Assembly: GCA_034414555.1 (NCBI GenBank)
Contig: DAOUMA010000016.1
Location: forward strand, 62,001-126,000
Reading direction: 5' to 3'
Source: CG2-30-46-19 sp034414555
GTDB lineage: Bacteria; Chloroflexota; Dehalococcoidia; GIF9; AB-539-J10
Length of the DNA: 64,000 nucleotides
Part shown: one piece after another, positions 52,668 to 60,979 of the stretch
Numbering within the stretch: the stretch's first letter is position 1
Layout of the letters: every line of letters starts with the position of its first letter
Notes under the pieces: model-generated
The model's database searches: none
Told to the model about the DNA's origin: nothing
What the model saw: the letters and a program-made list of their open reading frames with translations, nothing else
Translations under genes and position numbers: made by a program

Positions 52668-53049
52668 AAGGGGACCTTTTATGTATATAATCTGGCGGCT
52701 ACCCCTCCATCCCGCTACAGCAAAAGAACGTTGAGAGGAAACAGCACTAGCAGGGTGGCCAGAAAAGCTGCCAAGCTACTCTTGTAAACCACACTGTGAC
52801 CAACGTACCACCGATTAAGAAACAGAGTAAATAGTTTGTTAAATCCTTCCTTGACTCATACTGCTCAACTCTTTGGATGGCGGAGGATATGCTTCACATC
52901 CCATGATAGCTTTCCCCCGCCTTCCAAAGGTTCCTTTCCCCTTCTACCTGGGTTTGGGTTTGGGTTTGCTCTTCATTTGTCCTGCCTCCTTTGCCAGGAA
53001 TACCTGGCTTACTTACTATATATTTTAAGCGGCCTGTGCTAAAATAACA
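52668..53049 (+). other. Intergenic region without a clear gene
   Basis: No convincing gene is seen. A short GGGTTT run (TGGGTTTGGGTTTGGGTTTG, near 52949-52968) and a possible decayed frame on the minus strand up to about 52770 are the only features. Confidence 0.4.
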
Positions 53050-53104
53050 TTAGAAATTAATTGGAGTTTCATTAGAAAAACCTTAGATTTACCTTAGAAT
53101 TTTC
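53050..53104 (+). promoter_or_regulatory. Five 11-bp phased repeats upstream of the two-component system
   Basis: TTAGA-type units start at 53050, 53061 (TTGGA), 53072, 53083 and 53094, exactly 11 bases apart. Such spacing is that of binding sites for PhoB/OmpR-family response regulators. They overlap a possible -10 (TAGAAT, 53095-53100) before the histidine kinase gene. Confidence 0.65.
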
Positions 53105-53109
53105 GGTTG

Positions 53110-53124
53110 TTGACACCGTGTCAA
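53110..53124. repeat. 15-bp perfect palindrome over the kinase start codon
   Basis: TTGACAC and GTGTCAA flank a single C. The GTG start codon at 53118 lies inside the right arm. It may be an operator or a small mRNA hairpin; nothing further supports either. Confidence 0.5.
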
Positions 53125-54668
53125 AAAAAGGTAAACACCCAAAATCGGGAAAGGCAATCAGCCTGGAGGAGGTTGAATCATCGGCTGCTCCCGCTGAGGA
53201 GGCAGATTTTCAGGCCAAACTGATGGCTATTCTCAGCAGCACAGTAGACATCTTAGGCGGTAATGCCGGAATAGTTGCTCTGTGGGATGAGAAGGAGAAG
53301 CGTTTCGCTGAAGGGGCAAGTTATGGTCTGAATTCTGGAGGGGTAGAACGGCTACGCCCCCTACTCAAGGAAGCTATTCCCAATCTTGCCACTGGCATTT
53401 GTGTTCCGGCAGCTACAACAAACCAGGTGCAGGATTCTATTATTGCCCTGCCACTTCAGGTCGCAGGAGAGATGATCGGGCTGATATACGTGTTGCGTCC
53501 CCATTTGGCAGGGTTCTTCAGCAGCAGTGACCAACATATGCTGTCCGTTTTTGCCGACCAGGTAGCCATCTCACTGCAGAATTCTCGCATGGCATCCCAG
53601 CTTGCCGAAGAGCGCTACAAGATAGAGTCGATTCTGGAAAGCAGTGCCGATGGAATCATGGCCATTGATACTGAGCGACACATACTTTCCTTTAATGCTA
53701 GTATGGAAAAGCTTACCGGCTGGAAAAAGGAGGAGGCAATTGGAAGTTATTGCTTCAAAGTCTTAAAGCTAAGGGATAACGAGGGAGCAAAGCTTTGCCA
53801 AATCAAGTGTCCCATCACCAGAGGTGCTGAAGGCTTCTTTAATCTCGACGGTAGCATTGTCGCCAAAGACGGTCAAAAGGTTGATGTGAGCATGAATTAC
53901 TCTATAGCGAGTTCGTCCAATGGGGCTCTATTGCCCACAGTGGTAAACGTTCGGGATATCAGTCGCCTTCGCCAAACTGAGGGCAGGAGATTGGCATTGC
54001 TCGCCTCAGTTTCACATGAACTCCAGACTCCTATTTCCATTATCAAGGCCTATGCCAGCACTCTGGCTCGCACTGATGCCGAGTGGAGTCAGCAAACTAT
54101 TAGGGATAAGCTACAGGCTATTGAGGAGGAAAGCGACCGCCTCAGCGAGCTAGTGACCAAAAACCTCTATAGTGCCCGGCTTGAGGCTGGGAGTTTGACT
54201 TTAAATAGACTTGCATTAGATCTACCCAAGGAAGCGCGTAAAGTGGCAAAGAGGCTCGGAGAACAAACAGAAATTCACAGAATTGAGGTCGATTTCCCGC
54301 CTGAATTCCCTTCTATTCTTGCTGACCCGGAAAAAATAGGGGAGGTGCTCACAAATCTTGGCGAAAATGCCGTGAAATTCTCGCCCCAAGGCGGAACAAT
54401 TATCATCAAAGGCGAGACCTCAGGGAACGAGGTCTCGGTTACAGTTGCTGATGAAGGAATTGGCGTCCCACTGCAAGACCAAGAGCGGATATTTGAGCGC
54501 TTTTATAGAGTGGAGGCTAGTTCGGCCAGACTAACCCGGGGCATAGGGCTCGGGCTTTACATTTGCAAGAGCCTTGTCGAGGCTCATGGAGGTCGAATCT
54601 GGGTAGAGAGTGAGCCGGGAAGAGGCTCTCGCTTCACCTTCACTCTGCCGGTAGGGGAACAAAGATAG
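53118..54668 (+). CDS. Soluble sensor histidine kinase (GAF-PAS-HisKA-HATPase)
   Basis: It has 516 residues with no membrane segment, so it senses a cytosolic signal. The N-terminus is basic and serine-rich. A GAF-like domain covers about 31-155, and a PAS domain 170-280 (SILESSADGIMAIDTE, then RQTE linker). The phospho-acceptor is His300 in LLASVSHELQTPISIIKAYA. The ATPase domain has NLGENAVKFSPQGGT (N box), ADEGIGVP (G1) and RGIGLGLYICKSLVEAHGG (G2). The cysteine pair in LCQIKCPI within the PAS domain could bind a cofactor. The GTG start lacks an SD. It is paired with a response regulator 32 bases downstream and preceded by 11-bp repeats. Confidence 0.93.
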   Translation: MSKKGKHPKSGKAISLEEVESSAAPAEEADFQAKLMAILSSTVDILGGNAGIVALWDEKEKRFAEGASYGLNSGGVERLRPLLKEAIPNLATGICVPAATTNQVQDSIIALPLQVAGEMIGLIYVLRPHLAGFFSSSDQHMLSVFADQVAISLQNSRMASQLAEERYKIESILESSADGIMAIDTERHILSFNASMEKLTGWKKEEAIGSYCFKVLKLRDNEGAKLCQIKCPITRGAEGFFNLDGSIVAKDGQKVDVSMNYSIASSSNGALLPTVVNVRDISRLRQTEGRRLALLASVSHELQTPISIIKAYASTLARTDAEWSQQTIRDKLQAIEEESDRLSELVTKNLYSARLEAGSLTLNRLALDLPKEARKVAKRLGEQTEIHRIEVDFPPEFPSILADPEKIGEVLTNLGENAVKFSPQGGTIIIKGETSGNEVSVTVADEGIGVPLQDQERIFERFYRVEASSARLTRGIGLGLYICKSLVEAHGGRIWVESEPGRGSRFTFTLPVGEQR

Positions 54669-54700
54669 AGGTCGAAGATGGCGAGGAATTGAGGCTACGT

Positions 54701-55417
54701 ATGACGGAACCTGGAAGAGAACAAGACAAAACGATTCTGGTTGTGGACGATGAGCCACGTATCATTGAGGCAGTGGGCATGAATTTAGAGTTAGAGGGCT
54801 ATCAAGTCTTCAGTGCCTCTAATGGCTACGAGGCATTGCAAAAGCTAACCAAAGATTTGCCTGACCTGGTTATCCTTGATGTCATGATGCCGGAGGTGGA
54901 TGGTTTTGAGACCTTGAGGAAAATTCGCGAAGTTTCCACTGTGCCAGTGATTATGCTCACTGTAAGGGGCGAAGAAATCGACAAGGTAAAGGGGCTTGAC
55001 TTGGGAGCCGATGATTATATTACCAAGCCTTTCAATCCCAAGGAGCTTGTTTTACGGATAAGAGCAGTGCTGCGCCGTGTTGAGATGCCTAGCCCAGTGC
55101 CGAAGACCGAAATACGGGTGGACGATAATCTCTCTATTGACTTCAGCCGGTGTAAGGTCATAATTAAGGGTAAAGAGGTCCACCTCAGGCCTACTGAATA
55201 TCGACTTCTGTATCATCTGGTGAGCAATGCTGGCCAAGTCCTCACTCATGAAACTTTGCTAAGAAGAGTCTGGGGCTATGAATATCGAGATGAAGACCAT
55301 TACCTGTGGCTTTACATTACCTATCTGCGCCGGAAGATCGAGGAGGACCCCAAGCATCCGAAATACATCTTGAGTGAACGGGGAATAGGCTACCTGTTCA
55401 AGGAATTTGGAAAATAG
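54701..55417 (+). CDS. OmpR/PhoB-family response regulator
   Basis: From ATG 54701 (GAGG 6 bases before) it has 238 residues. The receiver domain has ILVVDDEPRIIEAVG, the phospho-acceptor aspartate in LPDLVILDVMMPEVDG (Asp60), and lysine in DDYITKPFNPKEL. The winged-helix DNA-binding domain has the VHLRPTEYRLLYHLVSNAGQ helix and LWLYITYLRRKIEEDP. It is the partner of the upstream kinase. It may bind the 11-bp repeats ahead of the operon, giving autoregulation; that is inference. Confidence 0.95.
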   Translation: MTEPGREQDKTILVVDDEPRIIEAVGMNLELEGYQVFSASNGYEALQKLTKDLPDLVILDVMMPEVDGFETLRKIREVSTVPVIMLTVRGEEIDKVKGLDLGADDYITKPFNPKELVLRIRAVLRRVEMPSPVPKTEIRVDDNLSIDFSRCKVIIKGKEVHLRPTEYRLLYHLVSNAGQVLTHETLLRRVWGYEYRDEDHYLWLYITYLRRKIEEDPKHPKYILSERGIGYLFKEFGK

Positions 55418-55591
55418 TAGTTCTTAAGAGATTTTTTTCTTTCAATTGTTATTGAACATTGTGGACTTTCGTGCAACGAGAACTGTCACCTCTAATGGCT
55501 CCCCGCATAGGGAAAATCCGAACTCCCATAGATTTCACTCCGTCGTTTCGATCGCTTTTAGCATGGCTGCGGAGGTATTTCCACAGGGCAG

Positions 55592-56065
55592 CTACCTTCT
55601 GTAATCTGTCGCTTTCACTATGGTTATCGGGATTCTTGCTCCCCGCCGCATTACTTTGTCGGTAACATTGCCAAAAGCCCACCCACTAGAGCCTGACAGA
55701 CCATGGGTTGACACAGCGATCAAATTCGCGTTGATTTCCTCAGCAGTCCTGACAATCTCCTCGGGTGGGAAACCAACTGCCACCTTGGTCGTAACCGTAG
55801 CACCTTTACTTCTTAGAGCTTCACCAACCTCATTAAGGTATTTTATAGCTTTCTCCCTGTGTTGTTTCATCTCTTCCGCAGTGTAGGGAACTTGAACAGC
55901 TAACTCCCCAGCAGTAACAGGATGAGGTGATGCTGACAGTACCTGCAACAGAACAACTTCTACCTTTACCTCTGGTGATAGCTTGGACATGAGGTCCTCA
56001 ACATATGGTAAGGCAGCTTCGCCTATTTTAGAACCGTCCAATGGAACAACTATTTTCTCGTCCAC
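55592..56065 (-). CDS. Universal stress protein (UspA family)
   Basis: It is a cytosolic stress protein of the nucleotide-binding alpha/beta fold, with 157 residues. It starts KIVVPLDGSKIGEAALPYVE and has the ATP-binding-type motif STHGLSGSSGWAFGNVTDKV near 118-137, close to the canonical G-2x-G-9x-G-S/T pattern with N-V-T at the end. GTG 56065 is preceded by GGAGG. It is intact, unlike the usp remnant at 48.9-49.4 kb, and lies opposite the two-component genes. Confidence 0.92.
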   Translation of the reverse strand: MDEKIVVPLDGSKIGEAALPYVEDLMSKLSPEVKVEVVLLQVLSASPHPVTAGELAVQVPYTAEEMKQHREKAIKYLNEVGEALRSKGATVTTKVAVGFPPEEIVRTAEEINANLIAVSTHGLSGSSGWAFGNVTDKVMRRGARIPITIVKATDYRR

Positions 56066-56717
56066 TTTGCCTCCTTTCTAAATGTTCAATGTAAATTAAA
56101 AAGGACAGTAGCCACCACCTTATCATTCAGCAGTTCCAGTGTTCCTTGTCGAACCTCACCATCTTCCCACCTCGCAATTTTATAATCCTGTTACGACCGT
56201 TTCAAATCAGGTAACTGGTGATATAAATGCTATCTTCACGTTTGTCAATACACAACATGGTTTCTCTTGTGTGTGCTAAGTTTAGTAGGTTACAAATTAG
56301 TAAATGTAACATTGCAGCATCCCTATGACGTGCCTTTAATCATTATACCACCATCCCTCAATCAATATCTATTAGTTCTAAAGTAGCAAGCAAACTATAA
56401 GCACTATATGCAAAACTCTAGCATTTCAAAACAACGGTAAGCTGTTAGGGGATTTAGTTAGCCTATTTTAGGACTAGAGGGCTAGGTTTTAGGAAAGTCT
56501 AATGTAGGTAGAAATGGCGTATGGCACAGTTACCTTTTGGATACAGGCCACTGGATCCAGAGGTGATACTGTCTGTCTATGCTTCGTCAGCTCTAGCTTA
56601 ACAAGTGGTATAATTTAGAGGGGCAGGTCAGCAAGTTCCGAAAAGTCCAAAGTGCAGCAATAAACTAGAGCGAAGGTCTTAACATAAGCTTTACCTTTTG
56701 AATAATCTAAGGATTGC
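56066..56717. other. Long intergenic region without a gene
   Basis: About 650 bases hold no credible ORF or recognised RNA. A TATAAT at about 56610-56615 lacks a good -35. This is the longest empty stretch in the window and lies ahead of the GH130 genes, so it may hold regulatory elements I cannot define. Confidence 0.4.
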
Positions 56718-56747
56718 TTGGAGAACGGTTTTAATGGATGTTATAAT
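56718..56747 (+). promoter_or_regulatory. Predicted promoter of the GH130 operon
   Basis: TTGGAG (56718-56723), 18 bases, TATAAT (56742-56747), followed by a leader of about 25 bases with a strong GGAGGAGG before ATG 56778. Confidence 0.55.
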
Positions 56748-56777
56748 GTTAGGAAATATCAGGAGGAGGAATATATT

Positions 56778-58049
56778 ATGAGTAAGGGGAAGAGTAAGAG
56801 GAAAGCGAAATCTCGCACTGTTCTGGAGAGGTTTGATGGGAATCCTATCCTTGAGCCAGAGACCAAGCATTGGTGGGAGTCAAAGGCGGTTTTTAATCCT
56901 GGGGTTATCTATGAGGATGGGGAGGTGCATATTGTATATCGAGCAGTTGGAGACTCGGATGTATCGGTTCTGGGGTATGCTTCGAGTGTTGACGGGTTTC
57001 ACATAGAAGAGCGGCTGGATCAGCCAATATATGTCCCGAGGGAACCCTTTGAAGGCGCTGGCTTGGTCTATGCCACACCGAGTTATCATCAGCGCACCCA
57101 TGTGCCTATGGAAGAGGATGAGGATTATGTGTCGGGAGGAGGCTGGGGTGGGTGTGAAGACCCGAGGCTGACAAGAATTGACGACAGGGTATTTATGACC
57201 TATGTTGCCTTTGACGGATATAGTCCTCCCCGCGTGGCACTGACTTCGATACATATTAACGATTTCCTTGCCAAGAATTGGCAATGGAAGAAACCAGTAC
57301 TTATCTCGCCCCCCGGGGTTGTAGATAAGAACGCCTGTATTCTTCCAGAGAGAATAAACTCGAAGTATGTTATATTCCATCGAATTTTCCCTGATATCTT
57401 GATTGATTTTGTTGATGACCTGGATTTTGATGGCACAACAGGATGGTTGAAAGGAGAGTTTAAGATACGACCGAGAAAGGCTTACTGGGATAGTCGAAAG
57501 ATTGGTGCTGGCGTTCCTCCTATTAAGACAAATGATGGATGGCTACTCATTTACCATGCTGTTGGTGAGCGTGACCCCAGTCGCTATAAGATAGGAATGA
57601 TGCTGCTTGATTTGAAGGCCCCGCCCAGGGTACTAGTTCGTTCTAAAGAGCCAATCTTAGAGCCCCAGGTATGGTATGAAAACGAGGGGTGGAAAGCTGG
57701 TGTTATTTATCCCTGTGGAGCTGTGGTAATTAAAGACCGCCTGCTAGTTTACTATGGCGGAGCGGATAAAGTGACGTGCGTTGCTTCGGCAAAACTGGAT
57801 GAGCTTCTTGAACAGCTTGTTGGTGTAAGAGAAGCGGTGCCAAGCTTCATTGGTGCGCCACCAGTAGAGGTTGGTATCACACCGGTTACGCCGGTAGAAA
57901 TAAAACGAATAAGGGCATACTGCATGAAGTGTCGGGCTAAAAGGGAGATGAGGAATGCCCGAGCAATAACTATGAAAAATGGCAGGCCAGCAGCTCAGGG
58001 AGTGTGTCCGGTGTGTGGATCCAAGATGTTCCGGATAATGAAAGCTTGA
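56778..58049 (+). CDS. GH130-family glycoside phosphorylase/hydrolase with C-terminal zinc ribbon (DUF5679-like)
   Basis: From ATG 56778 (strong SD) it has 423 residues. Residues 20-345 form one five-bladed-propeller GH130 (PF04041) module: LERFDGNPILEP, ESKAVFNPGVIYEDGEVHIV, GCEDPRLTRIDDRVFMTYVA, KKPVLISPPGVVDKNACILP and PCGAVVIKDRLLVYYGGADK. GH130 enzymes cleave beta-1,4- or beta-1,2-mannosides with phosphate or water. The C-terminal 45 residues are a zinc ribbon, with YCMKCRAKREM and VCPVCGSKMFRI, of the DUF5679 type, normally a stand-alone small domain. No signal peptide is present, so it acts in the cytoplasm. The substrate is unknown. The next gene has two more such modules 29 bases downstream. 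Confidence 0.88.
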   Translation: MSKGKSKRKAKSRTVLERFDGNPILEPETKHWWESKAVFNPGVIYEDGEVHIVYRAVGDSDVSVLGYASSVDGFHIEERLDQPIYVPREPFEGAGLVYATPSYHQRTHVPMEEDEDYVSGGGWGGCEDPRLTRIDDRVFMTYVAFDGYSPPRVALTSIHINDFLAKNWQWKKPVLISPPGVVDKNACILPERINSKYVIFHRIFPDILIDFVDDLDFDGTTGWLKGEFKIRPRKAYWDSRKIGAGVPPIKTNDGWLLIYHAVGERDPSRYKIGMMLLDLKAPPRVLVRSKEPILEPQVWYENEGWKAGVIYPCGAVVIKDRLLVYYGGADKVTCVASAKLDELLEQLVGVREAVPSFIGAPPVEVGITPVTPVEIKRIRAYCMKCRAKREMRNARAITMKNGRPAAQGVCPVCGSKMFRIMKA

Positions 58050-58078
58050 AAAGATGAGCACCGCATGTTCCAAAGTCT

Positions 58079-59995
58079 ATGAGTGAATTTAGACGTTCTG
58101 AAGAGAATCCTGTTCTGATACCACTCACTGAGAATGATTGGGAAGCAGAGGCGGTGTTTAATGGCTGTCCTGTGCGCAGTGGCAGAAAGATTCATTTCCT
58201 TTACCGAGCGGTTTCGTCGCCGCAGATAGTTTCTGGTATAGAGATGATGGTATCGTCCATCGGGCATGCTATAAGTACTGACGGTATACATTTCAAGTAC
58301 CGAAGACAATTCATCAAACCCGAGTGGTATTGGGAACGATTCGGTTGTGAAGACCCTCGGGTGACTAAACTCGGCGGTAAGTTTTATATTTTTTACACTG
58401 CGTTATCTACCTATCCCTTCTGTGCTGAGGGTATCAGCATCGGTTTAGCCATTACCAGAGACTTCAGCAGAATCGAGGCCAAATATCCAGTCACTCATTT
58501 CAATTCCAAGGCCATGGCACTCTTCCCAGGAAGAATCGGGGGCAAGATGGTTGCGGTACTCACTGTCAACACGGATAATCCCCCAGCCAAGATCGGGCTT
58601 GCCTTTTTTGACCAGGAAGAGCAAATGTGGTCTCCCGAGTACTGGGAAGGTTGGTATACCTTCTTGGACGACCATGTTCTACCATTACAGCGAACCCCCA
58701 AAGACCATATTGAAGTCGGTGCGCCACCGCTAAGGACACAATCCGGCTGGCTTATGATTTATTCGTATATCCAAAATTACTTCTCTCCCCCGCCAATTTT
58801 CGGCATTGAAGCGGTTCTGCTTGATTTGGAAAACCCTGCTAAGATTGTGGCACGCACGGAGAATCCATTACTGGTCCCGCAGGCAGTATACGAGAAATAT
58901 GGCAGAGTGCCTAACATTGTTTTCCCATCCGGAGCTTTTGTGAAGGATAAGGAGCTGAGCATATACTATGGCGCCGCCGACAGCACATGCGCTGTAGCCA
59001 CTGGTAAGTTGAGCACTCTCCTCGACGAAATGCTGTTGACGAAGGCACGGAGTATAAGGCTGGAACGCTTCCCCGGGAACCCTATTATCCAACCGAAGCC
59101 CGAGCATGGGTGGGAATCAAAGGCGGTTTTCAATCCTGCCGCCCTCTATATGGATGGGAAAGTCCACCTTGTATACCGAGCTATGTCAGAAGACAATACC
59201 TCGGTGCTTGGGTATGCTTGCAGTAAGGATGGGTTTATCTTTGAAGAGAGACTTGACAAGCCAATCTACGTGCCTCGCGAGGATTTTGAAAAGAAGCATG
59301 TGCCTAACGGAAACTCAGGATGCGAAGACCCTCGGCTCACCAGGCTCAATAATGACTTATATATGTGCTACACTGCGTTTGATGGTAAGAGCGAACCGCG
59401 CGTAGCCTTAACCTCTATTGCCGTGAGCGACTTCTTAGCAAAGCGTTGGAATTGGGCAAGCCCGGTATTGATTTCGCCCCCGCGCGCTGCTGACAAGGAT
59501 GCCGCTCTTTTCCCCCAAAAAATTAAAGGCAAGTATGCTATTCTCCATCGCCTCGACACGAGTATCTGGCTGGACCTTGTGGATAGTCTAAGCTTTGAAA
59601 AAAGAAGATGGATAAAAGGAAATATCATAATGAGCCCGCACCAGGAACAACCACCTGCAGAGAAAATTGGCATTGCAGCACCACCAATAGAGACAAAATA
59701 TGGGTGGTTGTTACTTTATCATGTTGTTTCCAAAAAAGGGGGCCATCGCTATTACTATGTAAGCGCCGCTCTCCTCAATGTTGACGACCCGACGCATGTT
59801 ATCGCCCGAAGAGACCCCCCTCTTTTTGAGCCGGAAGTGCCTTATGAAAAAGAAGGGCAGGTAGCTGAAGTTGTTTTCCCATGTGGTGCTGTGGCAATAA
59901 ATGGCCAACTATTTGTTTACTATGGAGGGGCTGATAAGGTGATCGGCGTGGCTACAATAAAACTCTCCGAGCTCTTAAAAAGCTTGTTGTTGTAA
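58079..59995 (+). CDS. Two-module GH130-family protein
   Basis: It has 638 residues made of two consecutive GH130 propellers. Module 1 (about 1-318) starts SEENPVLIPL and has FGCEDPRVTKLGGKFYIFYT. Module 2 (about 324-638) starts LERFPGNPIIQPKPEHGWES and has GCEDPRLTRLNNDLYMCYTA. Module 2 is much closer to the upstream gene (shared LERF-GNPI, ESKAVFNP, YRA, ERLD-PIYVPRE) than to module 1. It lacks a signal peptide and the zinc ribbon. A double GH130 chain is unusual; the family is commonly one module that assembles as dimers or hexamers. It is co-transcribed with the single-module gene. The substrate and the mode (phosphorylase or hydrolase) are unknown. Confidence 0.87.
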   Translation: MSEFRRSEENPVLIPLTENDWEAEAVFNGCPVRSGRKIHFLYRAVSSPQIVSGIEMMVSSIGHAISTDGIHFKYRRQFIKPEWYWERFGCEDPRVTKLGGKFYIFYTALSTYPFCAEGISIGLAITRDFSRIEAKYPVTHFNSKAMALFPGRIGGKMVAVLTVNTDNPPAKIGLAFFDQEEQMWSPEYWEGWYTFLDDHVLPLQRTPKDHIEVGAPPLRTQSGWLMIYSYIQNYFSPPPIFGIEAVLLDLENPAKIVARTENPLLVPQAVYEKYGRVPNIVFPSGAFVKDKELSIYYGAADSTCAVATGKLSTLLDEMLLTKARSIRLERFPGNPIIQPKPEHGWESKAVFNPAALYMDGKVHLVYRAMSEDNTSVLGYACSKDGFIFEERLDKPIYVPREDFEKKHVPNGNSGCEDPRLTRLNNDLYMCYTAFDGKSEPRVALTSIAVSDFLAKRWNWASPVLISPPRAADKDAALFPQKIKGKYAILHRLDTSIWLDLVDSLSFEKRRWIKGNIIMSPHQEQPPAEKIGIAAPPIETKYGWLLLYHVVSKKGGHRYYYVSAALLNVDDPTHVIARRDPPLFEPEVPYEKEGQVAEVVFPCGAVAINGQLFVYYGGADKVIGVATIKLSELLKSLLL

Positions 59996-60030
59996 GGCAG
60001 AATTCAGTAGGTAAGGGCAACATCTTATTA

Positions 60031-60060
60031 GGTAGTAAAGGACTTGAACCCCCGACCTCC
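60031..60060 (-). other. tRNA 3'-end-like fragment
   Basis: On the minus strand GGAGGTCGGGGGTTCAAGTC followed by C resembles a tRNA variable region and T-arm, but the stem would need three G-U pairs and no acceptor or anticodon arm is found. It may be a relic of an integration site at a tRNA gene, or chance. Confidence 0.35.
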
Positions 60061-60209
60061 AAATCAATTTAGAAACAAGAAAGGGGGAAGGATGGTAGAT
60101 TTGGCAAGTAAGCATACGTCCTGACCTTGTGACTTTGTTGAGGAAACCTAATAGTAGAGACACTGAGGGCTGCATAATATAGTAATGTTTATTTGTTGTG
60201 GAGGGCAAC

Positions 60210-60893
60210 ATGAGATACGAATATGAAATTAACGAGCTAGCCAAAGAAGAGTCCTGGCGCATGTTCCGGATAATAGGCGAATTGGTCGAGGGGTTTGATA
60301 AACTCTCAGGTATAGAGCCAGCAATAACTATATATGGTTCAGCCCGACTCCAGCCGGATACTGAGCTTTATGCACAGACAGAAGAGATAGCACGTCGGCT
60401 CGGAGAGATGGGCTTCTCTATTGTAACTGGCGGTGGCCCTGGTATTATGGAGGCAGCCAATAAGGGTGCCCTTGAAGCTAGAACTATGTCAGTTGGATTG
60501 AACATTGAACTCCCTGAGGAACAGGTTAGCAATGCCTATACCACAAAGTCATTAACATTCAGTCACTTCTTCGCCCGCAAAATCATGCTGGTGAAGTATG
60601 CCACCGCCTTTATCATCATGCCCGGTGGGGCAGGAACGCTTGACGAGTTAACTGAGGTACTAACCCTGATGCAAACCCATAAGATAAAACCTTTTCCTGT
60701 GATACTATTCAACAGCAGGTACTGGAAAGGATTTCTTGACTGGTTGCAGAGTTCTGTCTTGGCTAGAGGATTTATCTCCGCAGAAGATTTGGATTTACTT
60801 AGAGTTTGCGATGACCCTGACACGGTAATTGAGATAGTTCAGAGATGGCATACAAAGCAGGAGGTTGTCGGTAAAAAAGCCTTAGTCAGATAA
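60210..60893 (+). CDS. LOG-family protein (TIGR00730 type)
   Basis: The family includes cytokinin riboside 5'-monophosphate phosphoribohydrolases; bacterial members often split AMP or related nucleotides into base and ribose 5-phosphate. From ATG 60210 (GGAGG 5 bases upstream) it has 227 residues. The signatures are ITIYGSARLQPDTELY, FSIVTGGGPGIMEAANKGA and MPGGAGTLDELTEVLTLMQT (the PGGxGTxxE catalytic motif). The N-terminus carries about 40 extra residues, as in the long LOG subgroup. It is a single gene with no clear pathway partner here. Confidence 0.9.
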   Translation: MRYEYEINELAKEESWRMFRIIGELVEGFDKLSGIEPAITIYGSARLQPDTELYAQTEEIARRLGEMGFSIVTGGGPGIMEAANKGALEARTMSVGLNIELPEEQVSNAYTTKSLTFSHFFARKIMLVKYATAFIIMPGGAGTLDELTEVLTLMQTHKIKPFPVILFNSRYWKGFLDWLQSSVLARGFISAEDLDLLRVCDDPDTVIEIVQRWHTKQEVVGKKALVR

Positions 60894-60979
60894 CTAGATA
60901 GCTATTGAGCTGGCCTTCCACTGAATAGTGCACACGGTATAACCGCACCTTGACTTTGATTGAAAAATATCCGGCACTA

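Noticed and set aside
52836..53042. ORF of 68 codons before the two-component system
   Set aside because: Low-complexity GGGTTT-derived repeats and no SD; not protein-like.
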